Shown here: positions 45,832 through 54,400 of the stretch, piece after piece | Position numbering within the stretch: position 1 is the first letter of the stretch | Layout: every line of letters begins with the position of its first letter | Source of the DNA: an uncultured Clostridia bacterium | GTDB taxonomy: Bacteria > Bacillota > Clostridia > Monoglobales > Monoglobaceae | Assembly: GCA_934454115.1 (NCBI GenBank) | Contig: CAKSFQ010000003.1 | Location: forward strand, 1 to 64,000 | Length of the DNA: 64,000 bases | Direction of reading: 5' to 3' | Position numbers and translations under genes: made by a program | The notes under the pieces: generated by a model | The model's input: only the letters and a program-made list of their open reading frames with translations | What the model was told of the DNA's origin: nothing | The model's database searches: none

Positions 45832-46215
45832 ATGAAAGTCGGAATCGAACATTTAGGGATTTTTACAAAGGACAGCGCCGCATTGCGGGATTGGTACGTG
45901 AAAACGTTTGGCTGGAAAGTCGTGTATGACAACGGCAAGGGTACTTATTTTTTAAAGTCGGATAACGGCGTCATGCTGGAGATTATGCAGAGTGAGATTG
46001 ACGGCGGCAGCCACGATATGAAGGCAACCGGGTTTCGGCATCTTGCGCTTTCCGTTTCGATGGAGGAATTTGAGACAATCGCGGATAAGCTGAAACAGAA
46101 CGGCGTTAAGGTGTTAACCGATGCGGCGGTTTCGGCAAAGGGCGTCGGCACTATGTTCTTTGAGGATTTGGACGGCAACGTGCTGCATTTGATTTCACGT
46201 CCGTCTCCGCTGTAA
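45832..46215 (+). CDS. VOC-family (glyoxalase-like) protein
   Basis: 127 residues with two beta-alpha-beta-beta-beta repeats of the vicinal oxygen chelate fold. Metal-ligand positions are recognisable as H in GIEHLGIF, E in GVMLEIMQ, H in FRHLALSV and a final acidic or His residue near DGNVLHLISR. AAAGGAG is 7 bp before the ATG. The reaction is unknown: glyoxalase, dioxygenase or resistance protein are all possible in this superfamily. It is 3 bp from the next gene. Confidence 0.85.
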   Translation: MKVGIEHLGIFTKDSAALRDWYVKTFGWKVVYDNGKGTYFLKSDNGVMLEIMQSEIDGGSHDMKATGFRHLALSVSMEEFETIADKLKQNGVKVLTDAAVSAKGVGTMFFEDLDGNVLHLISRPSPL

Positions 46216-46218
46216 GTC

Positions 46219-46590
46219 ATGTCTGCAAGAAAGTGGATTCGCTGTCTGGCCGTACCCATCGCAATGATTATGATTGGATGTTATCTGCTTGGGCTGCGGA
46301 TTTATCAAAATCACGCGGAATACGTCACGGCGCCTGTGTCCGCGGCGGTTCCTGCACCGACAGAAACGGCCGCTGCATCGGCGGCGATTCCCGACAGCGA
46401 GAAAATCAATATTAACACTGCGTCAGAGCAGGATTTGATGAAATTGCAGGGAATCGGCAAAACGCTTGCAAAGCGGATTGTAGAAAGACGGGAGCAGCTG
46501 GGCGGATTTTCCGTTGTGGAGCAGCTTCTGGAGGTAAAAGGGATCGGTGAAAAGCTGCTGCAGTCGATTCGGGATCATATTACGATCTAA
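46219..46590 (+). CDS. ComEA-like helix-hairpin-helix DNA-binding protein
   Basis: 123 residues. One N-terminal membrane helix (about 8-28), an Ala/Pro-rich linker and a C-terminal tandem HhH domain (ININTASEQDLMKLQGIGK and then LLEVKGIGEKLL). This is the layout of ComEA, which binds incoming DNA at the outer face of the membrane in competence. It lacks the SLBB domain of longer ComEA forms. comEB and comEC are not adjacent. The ATG follows the VOC stop by 3 bp without a strong ribosome site, so expression probably depends on coupling. Confidence 0.82.
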   Translation: MSARKWIRCLAVPIAMIMIGCYLLGLRIYQNHAEYVTAPVSAAVPAPTETAAASAAIPDSEKININTASEQDLMKLQGIGKTLAKRIVERREQLGGFSVVEQLLEVKGIGEKLLQSIRDHITI

Positions 46591-46685
46591 GAAGCAGTCA
46601 AACACTGCCCGACAGGATGCGATTTCGGTTTGGCAGCTTAGGCTGCATGATTTGCCTAAAATAAAAGTAGAATAGGAGAACCGCT

Positions 46686-47741
46686 ATGGGGATTTTTACG
46701 CGTTCCTTTGACAAGCCCGGAAAGGGTGTTGATTTAAATGCGCCGCCGAAACGGAGTTTTTTCCGTTTTTGGGATATTTTTGGGAGAAAGTTTACCCACT
46801 TTGTTCGGGTCAATCTGGTCTATGTACTGACTTCGATTCCGACCTTTCTTTTGGTGTTCTTTTTGACGGGGCTCGTTTCCAGTGCGATTCTGGATGTGCC
46901 GTCGCTGCAGAGTATGCTGCAGAACCTGGCGCAGCAGACGGCAGAGAACATGGGTGACAGCAACCTTATGACGCAGCAACTCAATCAGATGATCGTCATA
47001 TTTGATTTGTTTATGCGTTTTGTGCTGACTTATCTCTTTGTGATCCTGTGGGGTATGGGGCCGGCAACGGCAGGGCTGACTTACGTTTTACGTAACTTTG
47101 CCAGAGAGGAACACGCGTGGATCTGGAGTGATTTTAAGGACGCGCTAAAGAGTAATTTCAAGCAGTCGGCGATCGTATTTTTGATTGATCTGGTTGTGTT
47201 TGTCCTGTTTTACGTTGCGTTTGCCTTTTATCTGCAAATGTCGGGATTCCTCGGCGCAATGCGCTATGTCATTGTGGTGATTGCCATTATCTATACCATG
47301 ATGCATTTTTACCTTTATCCCATGATGGTGACCTTTCAGTTATCACTCAAAGACCTGTATCGCAACGCCCTGTTGTTTGCAATCGGCAAACTGCCGTCCA
47401 ATCTTTTGATCCTTGCAATTTTGCTTTTGATACATGTGGGCTCCGTCCTCATGGCAATCAACTTTGGCGGCAGTTATTTTATGCTGATTCTGTTTGTGAT
47501 TTTACTGCTTGAAATTTTGATTTTGCAGAGCTTTTCTGCCTTTATCGTAAACTTTCATGCATATCCGAAGATGAAAAAATATATGATTCTCAATACGGAT
47601 GAAAAAGTTAAATCCGATACCTTCCAGGATATTGGCCGAACGGAGGAGAATGATGTGTCGGAGGATATGATGAGCCCCTATACGGATTACAGAAAATATA
47701 CGGAGAATCCCCCATCCGATGACAAGGACGGGAACCAATAA
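46686..47741 (+). CDS. DUF624/YesL-like membrane protein
   Basis: 351 residues. The opening GKGVDLNAPPKRSFFRFW...FVRVNLVY resembles the DUF624 (YesL) family of Gram-positive membrane proteins. About six helices follow between residues 40 and 280, then a hydrophilic C-terminal tail of about 55 residues. DUF624 proteins are often linked to sugar ABC transporters, but none is near. AGGAG lies 8 bp before the ATG. dxs starts 23 bp downstream, so the two may be cotranscribed. Confidence 0.75.
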   Translation: MGIFTRSFDKPGKGVDLNAPPKRSFFRFWDIFGRKFTHFVRVNLVYVLTSIPTFLLVFFLTGLVSSAILDVPSLQSMLQNLAQQTAENMGDSNLMTQQLNQMIVIFDLFMRFVLTYLFVILWGMGPATAGLTYVLRNFAREEHAWIWSDFKDALKSNFKQSAIVFLIDLVVFVLFYVAFAFYLQMSGFLGAMRYVIVVIAIIYTMMHFYLYPMMVTFQLSLKDLYRNALLFAIGKLPSNLLILAILLLIHVGSVLMAINFGGSYFMLILFVILLLEILILQSFSAFIVNFHAYPKMKKYMILNTDEKVKSDTFQDIGRTEENDVSEDMMSPYTDYRKYTENPPSDDKDGNQ

Positions 47742-47764
47742 CCAATGAGAGGAGAGGTCGGTCT

Positions 47765-49621
47765 ATGATGTTAGAAAAGATCAATGCCTCTGCCGATATC
47801 AAGAATTTAAATGAGGAACAGCTAAAATTGCTGGCGGATGAAATCCGACAGTTTTTAGTGAATCATGTATCAAAAACCGGCGGTCATCTGGCTGCCAACC
47901 TCGGCGTCGTGGAGCTGACCTTGGCGCTGCACAGTGTCTTTGATGTTTCCTATGATCGTATTGTATGGGATGTCGGGCATCAGGCCTATACCCATAAAAT
48001 ATTGACCGGGCGGAAGGATCGCTTTGATACGCTGCGCCAGATGGACGGTATGAGCGGCTTTCCGAAAACGGAGGAGGATCCGTCCGACGCATTTAATACC
48101 GGGCATAGCTCCACCTCGATTTCAGCCGCCGCAGGTTTTGCGGCTGCCGCAAAGCTGCGCGGCGAAGAACGGGTGGCAGTCGCGGTGATCGGGGACGGAT
48201 CGCTCACCGGCGGTATGGCCTTTGAGGCGCTCAATCATGTCGGTGTGATGAAGGTGCCGCTGGTTGTAGTATTAAACGATAACGGCATGTCTATTTCCAA
48301 AAATGTTGGCGGACTTTCTCATAATTTGCGGCGCATCCGAAATACCAGACGGTATTTCGCGCTGAAAAGCAACGTAAAGTCAACGCTGGATCGGATACCG
48401 CTGATCGGGCCGCCGATGAAGCGGTCTATTCATAAAATCAAAAAGGCGTTAAAACCGATTTTGGTACAAAATGTCTTGTTTGAGGATTTGGGGTTTCGTT
48501 ACTTCGGCCCGGTGGACGGCCATAATATCGAGGATTTAAAGGTCGTACTGCAACAGGCGTATTTGCTGAAAGAGCCGGCCTTTGTGCATGTGCGCACCAA
48601 AAAGGGTAAGGGGTATTTCCCGGCAGAGAAGAATCCCGAATTTTTCCACGGTGTGCCAAGCTTTGATTTGGAGACGGGAAAGCCGCTGCAAAAGGAAAAG
48701 ACCAAAGACTGGTCGACCGAATTTGCGCAGACGCTTTGTGCCATGGCGGAAAAGAATCTGCGGATTATTGCGATTACCGCAGCGATGCCGTCCGGGACGG
48801 GGCTCAGCCTGTTTCGGGAGCGGTTTCCGAAACGGTATTTTAATGTCGGAATTGCAGAGCAGCACGCGGTGACCTTTGCGGCCGGGCTCGCCAAGGCCGG
48901 TATGATCCCATGTTTTGCCGTCTATTCTACCTTTTTACAACGGGGATACGACCAGCTGCTGCACGATGTGGCGCTGCAGCATTTGCATGCGGTGTTCTGT
49001 CTTGACCGCAGCGGCCCGGTCGGCGCGGACGGCGAGACACACCAGGGCGTGTTCGATATTTCGTACCTGTCGCATCTGCCGGGATTCACCATTTTATCCC
49101 CGTCAAACGACAAGGATTTTAAGGCGATGATGCACTATGCCTTTGAAGAATGCAAGGGCCCGGTTGCAATCCGCTATCCGCGCGGTACGGTGCGATGCGA
49201 GAATGCCGCGCCGGAGCTTCCGGTCAATCAAAGCTATCTAAAGCGGGATGGCAGCGATGTTTTGATGATCGCTGTCGGGACTGTGGTGTATGATGCGCTG
49301 GACGCGGCCGACCGTCTGGGCAAAGACGGAATCCGTGCGGCGGTATTGGATGTCCGTTGTATAAAACCCATGGATACAGAGGCCTTGCTGCGGCACAGTG
49401 ATGGAAAAAAGGTGATTGCCGTGCTGGAGGATAATGTGATAACCGGCGGCCTTGGCGAACAGGTCGCCGCCCTGCTTGGAAGAAGGGTGCTCTGCTTTGC
49501 CTATCCGGATGAGCCGATTGTGCAGGGAACCGTTTCTCAGCTGAAAGAAAAATACGGTCTGACGGCTGAGAAGATCGCAGCAAAATTGATGGCAGAGATG
49601 AAAAAGGATGGAGAAGTTTAA
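47765..49621 (+). CDS. dxs: 1-deoxy-D-xylulose-5-phosphate synthase
   Basis: 618 residues, full length. TPP enzyme condensing pyruvate and glyceraldehyde-3-P, the entry to the MEP isoprenoid route. The TPP motif is GDGSLTGGMAFEA...NDNGMSIS. The transketolase Pyr domain has the catalytic Glu in NVGIAEQHAVTFAAGLA and RSGPVGADGETHQG. Two adjacent ATGs follow GAGAGGAGAGG; either can serve. It heads the dxs-tlyA-nadK-recN run common in Clostridia. Confidence 0.96.
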   Translation: MMLEKINASADIKNLNEEQLKLLADEIRQFLVNHVSKTGGHLAANLGVVELTLALHSVFDVSYDRIVWDVGHQAYTHKILTGRKDRFDTLRQMDGMSGFPKTEEDPSDAFNTGHSSTSISAAAGFAAAAKLRGEERVAVAVIGDGSLTGGMAFEALNHVGVMKVPLVVVLNDNGMSISKNVGGLSHNLRRIRNTRRYFALKSNVKSTLDRIPLIGPPMKRSIHKIKKALKPILVQNVLFEDLGFRYFGPVDGHNIEDLKVVLQQAYLLKEPAFVHVRTKKGKGYFPAEKNPEFFHGVPSFDLETGKPLQKEKTKDWSTEFAQTLCAMAEKNLRIIAITAAMPSGTGLSLFRERFPKRYFNVGIAEQHAVTFAAGLAKAGMIPCFAVYSTFLQRGYDQLLHDVALQHLHAVFCLDRSGPVGADGETHQGVFDISYLSHLPGFTILSPSNDKDFKAMMHYAFEECKGPVAIRYPRGTVRCENAAPELPVNQSYLKRDGSDVLMIAVGTVVYDALDAADRLGKDGIRAAVLDVRCIKPMDTEALLRHSDGKKVIAVLEDNVITGGLGEQVAALLGRRVLCFAYPDEPIVQGTVSQLKEKYGLTAEKIAAKLMAEMKKDGEV

Positions 49622-49630
49622 GGAGAAATC

Positions 49631-50425
49631 ATGGTGAAACAGCGATTGGATCAGTATTTGGTGGATCATAATATGGTAGAGAGCCGCAGTATGGCGCAAT
49701 CCATGATCATGGCCGGCGAGGTTTATATCAACGAACAAAAGGCAGTCAAGGCCGGAGAGAATGTTACCGGCGAAGAAAGGATTGAGGTGCGCGGTAAACG
49801 CCTGCAATACGTCAGTCGCGGCGGATTAAAGCTGGATAAAGCCATGAAGGTTTTCCCGATTGACTTATCGGAAAAGATCTGTATGGATATCGGGGCGTCA
49901 ACCGGTGGATTTACCGACTGTATGCTCCAAAACGGCGCAAAGTCCGTCTATGCGGTGGATGTCGGCTACGGGCAGCTTGCATGGAAGCTGCGCCAGGATC
50001 CGCGCGTAATCAATTTAGAACGCACCAATATCCGTTATGTCACCAAAGAGCAGGTTATGGAGGATATCGACTTTTTTTCGGTGGACGTGTCATTTATTTC
50101 GTTAAAGCTGGTTTTGCCGGTCGCCTACGCACTGCTTGCCCCAAACGGGAGCGGCGTTTGTTTGATAAAACCGCAGTTTGAGGCAGGACGTGAGAATGTC
50201 GGAAAAAAAGGCGTTGTCCGTGACCCCAAGGTGCATGTTGCCGTGATCGAGCAGGCGCTTCGCTTCACAAAAGAAATCGGGTTTTGCGTATCGGGGCTTG
50301 ATTATTCGCCGGTACGCGGACCGGAAGGAAATATTGAATATTTGATGTATGTCAAAAAGCAGGGAGAGGATACAGCGTTTGATATTGAGGCGCTGGTAAC
50401 AAAGTCACACACATTGGATCGGTGA
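49631..50425 (+). CDS. tlyA: TlyA-family rRNA methyltransferase (S4 domain)
   Basis: 264 residues. An N-terminal S4 RNA-binding domain (RLDQYLVDHNMVESRS...VYINEQ) precedes an FtsJ-like SAM methyltransferase core (SRGGLKLDKAM, MDIGASTGGFTDCML, FSVDVSFISL). TlyA enzymes 2'-O-methylate ribosomal RNA; the hemolysin label in databases is historical. AAGGAG is 6 bp before the ATG. It lies 9 bp after dxs and 7 bp before nadK. Confidence 0.93.
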   Translation: MVKQRLDQYLVDHNMVESRSMAQSMIMAGEVYINEQKAVKAGENVTGEERIEVRGKRLQYVSRGGLKLDKAMKVFPIDLSEKICMDIGASTGGFTDCMLQNGAKSVYAVDVGYGQLAWKLRQDPRVINLERTNIRYVTKEQVMEDIDFFSVDVSFISLKLVLPVAYALLAPNGSGVCLIKPQFEAGRENVGKKGVVRDPKVHVAVIEQALRFTKEIGFCVSGLDYSPVRGPEGNIEYLMYVKKQGEDTAFDIEALVTKSHTLDR

Positions 50426-50432
50426 TGATATT

Positions 50433-51281
50433 ATGAATCGTTTTGCTATACTTCCAAACCCCATGAGGGATCCGGGGCTTTTAGAGACGCGAAAGATTGC
50501 AGCAACGCTGCAAAAGGCAGGATGCTGTGTTTTTATGGAGGATTCGCTCCAAACGGAGGAGATCCCCGGCGTGCATTTTGCGCCGCTGACTGAGATTTTA
50601 ACAAAGGCGGAGGCAGCCATAGTGCTGGGTGGAGACGGTACTCTGCTTGGTTATGCGCCGATTGCAGCGAAAATCGGTATTCCGCTTTTGGGGATCAATT
50701 TAGGCAACTTAGGCTTTCTGGCGCAGACCGAAAAGGGCGATTATCAGATTTTTGAGCATATTATCCGCGGTGATTACGAATTGCGCCGCTGTATGATGCT
50801 CGACTGTGTGATTTTAAAAAACGGCATAGAACAAGAGCGTTATCTGGCGCTCAATGATGTGGTGGTTTCCGGGGACGGGTATTCTAAAATGGTAAATGTT
50901 TCGGCCTCGATAAACGGAACCTGTATCGGCACTTACAGCGCGGACGGTCTTATCCTGGCAACGGCGGTTGGTTCGACGGCGTATTCCCTGTCGGCCGGCG
51001 GTGCGATTCTGCATCCGGAGCTTGACGCAATTATGCTGACGCCGATCTGCCCGCACACCTTAAAGGCACGCACTACGGTTGTGCCGGGCGGCGATACCGT
51101 AGAGATTGTTGCGCGGCCGCCGTATCGCTCCTCTGTTTTGGTGATGGTGGACGGAAAGCGGCGGCACGTTCTCTGCGAGGACGAGCAGGTTCGTGTGACG
51201 CGGTCGGACTGCAAGACAAAGCTTTTGATTGCCAATAAAAAGAACTTTTTTGATGTATTGCGGGAAAAACTGTCCGATTAA
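50433..51281 (+). CDS. nadK: NAD kinase
   Basis: 282 residues. It phosphorylates NAD to NADP. The GGDGTLL motif (about 69-75), NLGNLGFLAQTEK, the ND pair in ALNDVVVS, and the SADGLILATAVGSTAYSLSAGG segment with the C-terminal strand are all present. The order tlyA-nadK-recN is conserved in the class, but argR, often between nadK and recN, is missing here. Only 68 bp separate it from recN. Confidence 0.94.
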   Translation: MNRFAILPNPMRDPGLLETRKIAATLQKAGCCVFMEDSLQTEEIPGVHFAPLTEILTKAEAAIVLGGDGTLLGYAPIAAKIGIPLLGINLGNLGFLAQTEKGDYQIFEHIIRGDYELRRCMMLDCVILKNGIEQERYLALNDVVVSGDGYSKMVNVSASINGTCIGTYSADGLILATAVGSTAYSLSAGGAILHPELDAIMLTPICPHTLKARTTVVPGGDTVEIVARPPYRSSVLVMVDGKRRHVLCEDEQVRVTRSDCKTKLLIANKKNFFDVLREKLSD

Positions 51282-51349
51282 CGTATGATCGCGCATTTAG
51301 CCGGACAAAAATCGCTTTGAATACCGAAACGAGCTGGAGGAGGAGCGGT

Positions 51350-53044
51350 ATGTTAAGAGAACTTCATATCAAAAATGTTGCGGTGATTGAAGAAATCACA
51401 ATGGATTTTTTCAACGGATTTCATGTTCTGACCGGTGAAACCGGCGCCGGAAAGTCCATATTGATCGATTCGATTTATATGGGGCTTGGCGGTCGGACAT
51501 CGAAGGATTTGATCCGTACCGGCGCCGAGAGTGCGACCGTTGATTTGTGTTTTGAAGTAAACAGCGCCGCTGCAAAAAGAATCGAAGAAATCGGTATCGA
51601 TACAGAGGACGGGATGCTTTATATCAGCCGAAGACTTGATGCGGACGGAAAAAGCAAATGCCGCATTAACGGGAGAATGGTGCCGCTCAGCCAGCTGAAA
51701 GAGGCGGCGGCTTATCTTTTAACCATTCATGGACAAAATGATAATCAGAGCCTGCTTGATCCCAAAACGCACCTTCAGTTTGTCGATCGGTTCGGGAAAA
51801 ATACCGACCTGCTTGCGCAATATCGTGCGCAGTATCAAAAGGTGCTGGCCTGTGAAAAGCGTCTTGACAGCCTGGTGGTGGATGAAAAGGAAAAGGCGTA
51901 TCGTGTTGACCTTTTGCGGTTTCAGGTTCAGGAGATTACGGCCGCCAATTTAATGGACGGCGAAGAGGAGGAGCTGCGGCAAAGGCAGGAGTATCTGTCC
52001 CATTTTGAGCAGATTGCGCAAAGCGGCAGCGGCGCTTATGAGGCGCTTTACGGTGCGGAAAGCGCGGCGGCCTACGATCAGGTGTCGTATGCCTTGCATC
52101 AATTAGAGGAAGTCCATCGGTTAGACGAAAAACTGGAGGGCTATTATCAGACGCTGCACTCAGTATTAGCGGATTTAGAGGATGTCACCCATGAACTCAA
52201 ATCCTATATGGAACAGGTGGAATTTGACCCGTTAGAGCTGGAACAGATCGGCGATCGCCTGCAGATGATCGCCGGGCTGAAAAGAAAGTATGGCGGCTCC
52301 GTTTCGGAGATTTTATCCTATTTAGAAAAGGCCGAAGAGGAATTGGGCAGCATCGAAAATGGCGATTCCCTGCGTGAGACGCTTAAAAAAGAACTTGAAA
52401 AAGAAAAGGCGGTTCTGGGCGACCTCGCAAAGGAATTGACGCTGCGGCGGACCGAGACGGCCAAGGATTTACAAACCAAAATCATGGAGGAGCTCTATGA
52501 TTTGGATATGCAAAAGATGCGGTTTTCCGTTGGGATCGAGCCAATCCAAAAGGACGGTGCACCGCATTTTACGGCAGATGGATGCGACCGGGTGGAATTT
52601 TTTATTTCGGGTAACCCCGGCGAGCCGTTAAAGCCGTTGGCAAGGATTGCGTCCGGCGGCGAAATGTCACGGATTATGCTGGCGATAAAATCCGTGTTTG
52701 CGGACGGCGACGTTGTGGAAACATTGATTTTTGACGAGATTGACACCGGCGTCAGCGGCCGTGCCGCACAAAAGATTGCCGAAAAGCTTTGCATGCTTGC
52801 AAAGCATCACCAGATTCTGTGCATTACGCATCTGGCACAGATTGCCGGTATGGCGGATGTGCATTACCTGATTGAAAAGCATTCCGATCAGGAATCCACG
52901 GTGACATCGATCCGTCAGCTTGACGAGACGGAACGCAAGGCAGAGCTGGCCAGAATCATTGGCGGCGTTAAGGTTACCGATCTGACCATGCAGGCCGCAC
53001 AGGAAATGTTAAACCTGGCAGCCGCGGTGAAAGAGAGGCGGTAG
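51350..53044 (+). CDS. recN: DNA repair protein RecN
   Basis: 564 residues, SMC-like double-strand-break repair protein. The N-terminal head carries Walker A HVLTGETGAGKSILID. A central antiparallel coiled coil (about 150-380) precedes the C-terminal head with signature ASGGEMSRIMLAIKSVF and Walker B TLIFDEIDTGVSG. The ATG at 51350 is right after GGAGGAGGAG; an earlier in-frame ATG lacks conservation. It is 3 bp upstream of an rseC-like gene, so the repair gene runs directly into the redox operon. Confidence 0.95.
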   Translation: MLRELHIKNVAVIEEITMDFFNGFHVLTGETGAGKSILIDSIYMGLGGRTSKDLIRTGAESATVDLCFEVNSAAAKRIEEIGIDTEDGMLYISRRLDADGKSKCRINGRMVPLSQLKEAAAYLLTIHGQNDNQSLLDPKTHLQFVDRFGKNTDLLAQYRAQYQKVLACEKRLDSLVVDEKEKAYRVDLLRFQVQEITAANLMDGEEEELRQRQEYLSHFEQIAQSGSGAYEALYGAESAAAYDQVSYALHQLEEVHRLDEKLEGYYQTLHSVLADLEDVTHELKSYMEQVEFDPLELEQIGDRLQMIAGLKRKYGGSVSEILSYLEKAEEELGSIENGDSLRETLKKELEKEKAVLGDLAKELTLRRTETAKDLQTKIMEELYDLDMQKMRFSVGIEPIQKDGAPHFTADGCDRVEFFISGNPGEPLKPLARIASGGEMSRIMLAIKSVFADGDVVETLIFDEIDTGVSGRAAQKIAEKLCMLAKHHQILCITHLAQIAGMADVHYLIEKHSDQESTVTSIRQLDETERKAELARIIGGVKVTDLTMQAAQEMLNLAAAVKERR

Positions 53045-53047
53045 GAT

Positions 53048-53503
53048 ATGGTGTTGCGACAGTACGGTTATGTCACGGCGGTTATCGGCGATACGGCAAA
53101 AATCCGCGTTGATCGCCAAAGCGCATGCGGCGGAAACTGCGGCGCATGTCATGGCTGCCCGAGCGGCGCGGTTTTGATTGAGCAAAAGAACGACCCGGGT
53201 CATCCGTTTTTCATCGGCGAAAGGGTGATTCTTGTGATGCCGTTCCGCAGCTTTTTTTCCGGGTTGCTGCAAAGCTACGGCACACTGGCGGTCTCGCTCT
53301 TTGGCGGCGCCGTCCTGGGATATCTGATCGGCAGGACGGAGGGCGGCTGCGTACTTGGCGGCTTTTTGGGGCTTTTGATCGGCGGTGCGGTCATGACCCT
53401 TTTACAAAAGAAGAGGTTTTTGCCTGTTCGCGTTTTGCGCGAAGAGGAGGAAAACGGTGTATCGTCTTATTTTGACAAGGGAAAGGATACCAAGCATTTA
53501 TGA
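53048..53503 (+). CDS. RseC-like SoxR-reducing system protein
   Basis: 151 residues. A cysteine-rich N-terminal cytoplasmic part (SACGGNCGACHGC, four Cys likely holding a metal or Fe-S centre) is followed by two membrane helices (about 70-92 and 98-120). This matches RseC/MucC-family proteins, which in enteric bacteria act with the Rnf-like Rsx complex to reduce SoxR. Here rnf is 36 kb away and the gene instead heads the 2-oxoacid oxidoreductase cluster. Role in this organism inferred. Its stop overlaps the next start by 4 bp. Confidence 0.85.
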   Translation: MVLRQYGYVTAVIGDTAKIRVDRQSACGGNCGACHGCPSGAVLIEQKNDPGHPFFIGERVILVMPFRSFFSGLLQSYGTLAVSLFGGAVLGYLIGRTEGGCVLGGFLGLLIGGAVMTLLQKKRFLPVRVLREEEENGVSSYFDKGKDTKHL

Positions 53504-54168
53504 AAGAGCCAAAGCGAATCACCGTTTTTTTGGGATATTACGGCAGCGGCAAGACGGAACTTGCCGTCAACTATGCGCTGTACCTGAAAAAACTGGGAAA
53601 AGAAGTTACCATTGTTGACTATGATTTTGTCAATCCTTATTACCGAACCTACGATGTCAAAGAAATGTTGGCGCAAAACGGAATTTCGGTCATTGCCTCG
53701 GCGTACGCAAACACCAATCTGGAAAACCCCGCGCTCCCGGCGGAGGTTGCGTCCGTGTTTGAGGAAAAAGACTGCTATGTCGTTTTTGATGTCGGGGGCG
53801 GTGAGGACGGCGCCATTCCGCTCGGGCGATATCATTTGGAGTTTTCCCAAGAGGCGTGCGATGTGTTTTTTGTCTTTAACGCACGCAGATTGATGACGGC
53901 CGATCTTGCCGGCGCACTGGAGGCATATGCGGAGATTGCCGCCGTCTCGCGTCTTGCGGTGACAGCCATCATCAACAATACGCATTTAAAAGAGGAAACA
54001 GACGCGGCCATGCTTTTGGAGGGACAGGAGATTGCCGAGGCGCTGGCAGAGCGAACGCATCTCCCGATCGCGTATCTCAGCGGCAAGCCCGAAGTCCTTG
54101 CCGATTTGCCGCCGCGATATCGGGAAATGGAATTTCCCATTCACTGTTATATCAATCTGATCTTTTAA
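53500..54168 (+). CDS. P-loop ATPase of the MinD/CobB-like type
   Basis: 222 residues. The deviant Walker A GYYGSGKTE (about 12-20), the acidic VDYDFVNPYYRTYD and switch-like FDVGGGEDGAIPLGRY resemble MinD/ParA/CobQ-family nucleotide-binding proteins. There are no ferredoxin-type cysteines, unlike Mrp/Nbp35 Fe-S carriers with internal clusters. Position between an RseC-like gene and the oxidoreductase subunits suggests a role in cofactor or subunit assembly. I do not know a characterised homologue. It is translationally coupled to the upstream gene. Confidence 0.8.
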   Translation: MKEPKRITVFLGYYGSGKTELAVNYALYLKKLGKEVTIVDYDFVNPYYRTYDVKEMLAQNGISVIASAYANTNLENPALPAEVASVFEEKDCYVVFDVGGGEDGAIPLGRYHLEFSQEACDVFFVFNARRLMTADLAGALEAYAEIAAVSRLAVTAIINNTHLKEETDAAMLLEGQEIAEALAERTHLPIAYLSGKPEVLADLPPRYREMEFPIHCYINLIF

Positions 54169-54182
54169 GGAGGAGAATGCAT

Positions 54183-54389
54183 ATGGCAAAGGTTACGTTT
54201 CGGACTGAACGATGTAAGGGCTGCGGTCTGTGTACCACAGTTTGTCCTAAAAAAATTGTTCAGATGGACTTACATGCGATCAATGAAAAAGGCTTTCATC
54301 CGGCCGGAGTGACGGATGAGGCACAATGTATCGGTTGTGCATTTTGCGCAACGATATGCCCGGATTGCGTCATCAAGGTGGAAAAATAG
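54183..54389 (+). CDS. 4Fe-4S ferredoxin subunit of the 2-oxoacid oxidoreductase
   Basis: 68 residues with two 4Fe-4S motifs, CKGCGLCTTVCPKK and CIGCAFCATICPDC. This is the delta (VorD/KorD-type) subunit, which carries electrons from the TPP site to free ferredoxin. The ATG at 54183 is preferred because AGGAGG is 9 bp upstream; an ATG 6 bp earlier is too close to it. First of the four oxidoreductase subunits in the order delta, alpha, beta, gamma. Confidence 0.92.
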   Translation: MAKVTFRTERCKGCGLCTTVCPKKIVQMDLHAINEKGFHPAGVTDEAQCIGCAFCATICPDCVIKVEK

Positions 54390-54400
54390 GAGGGATTGCA

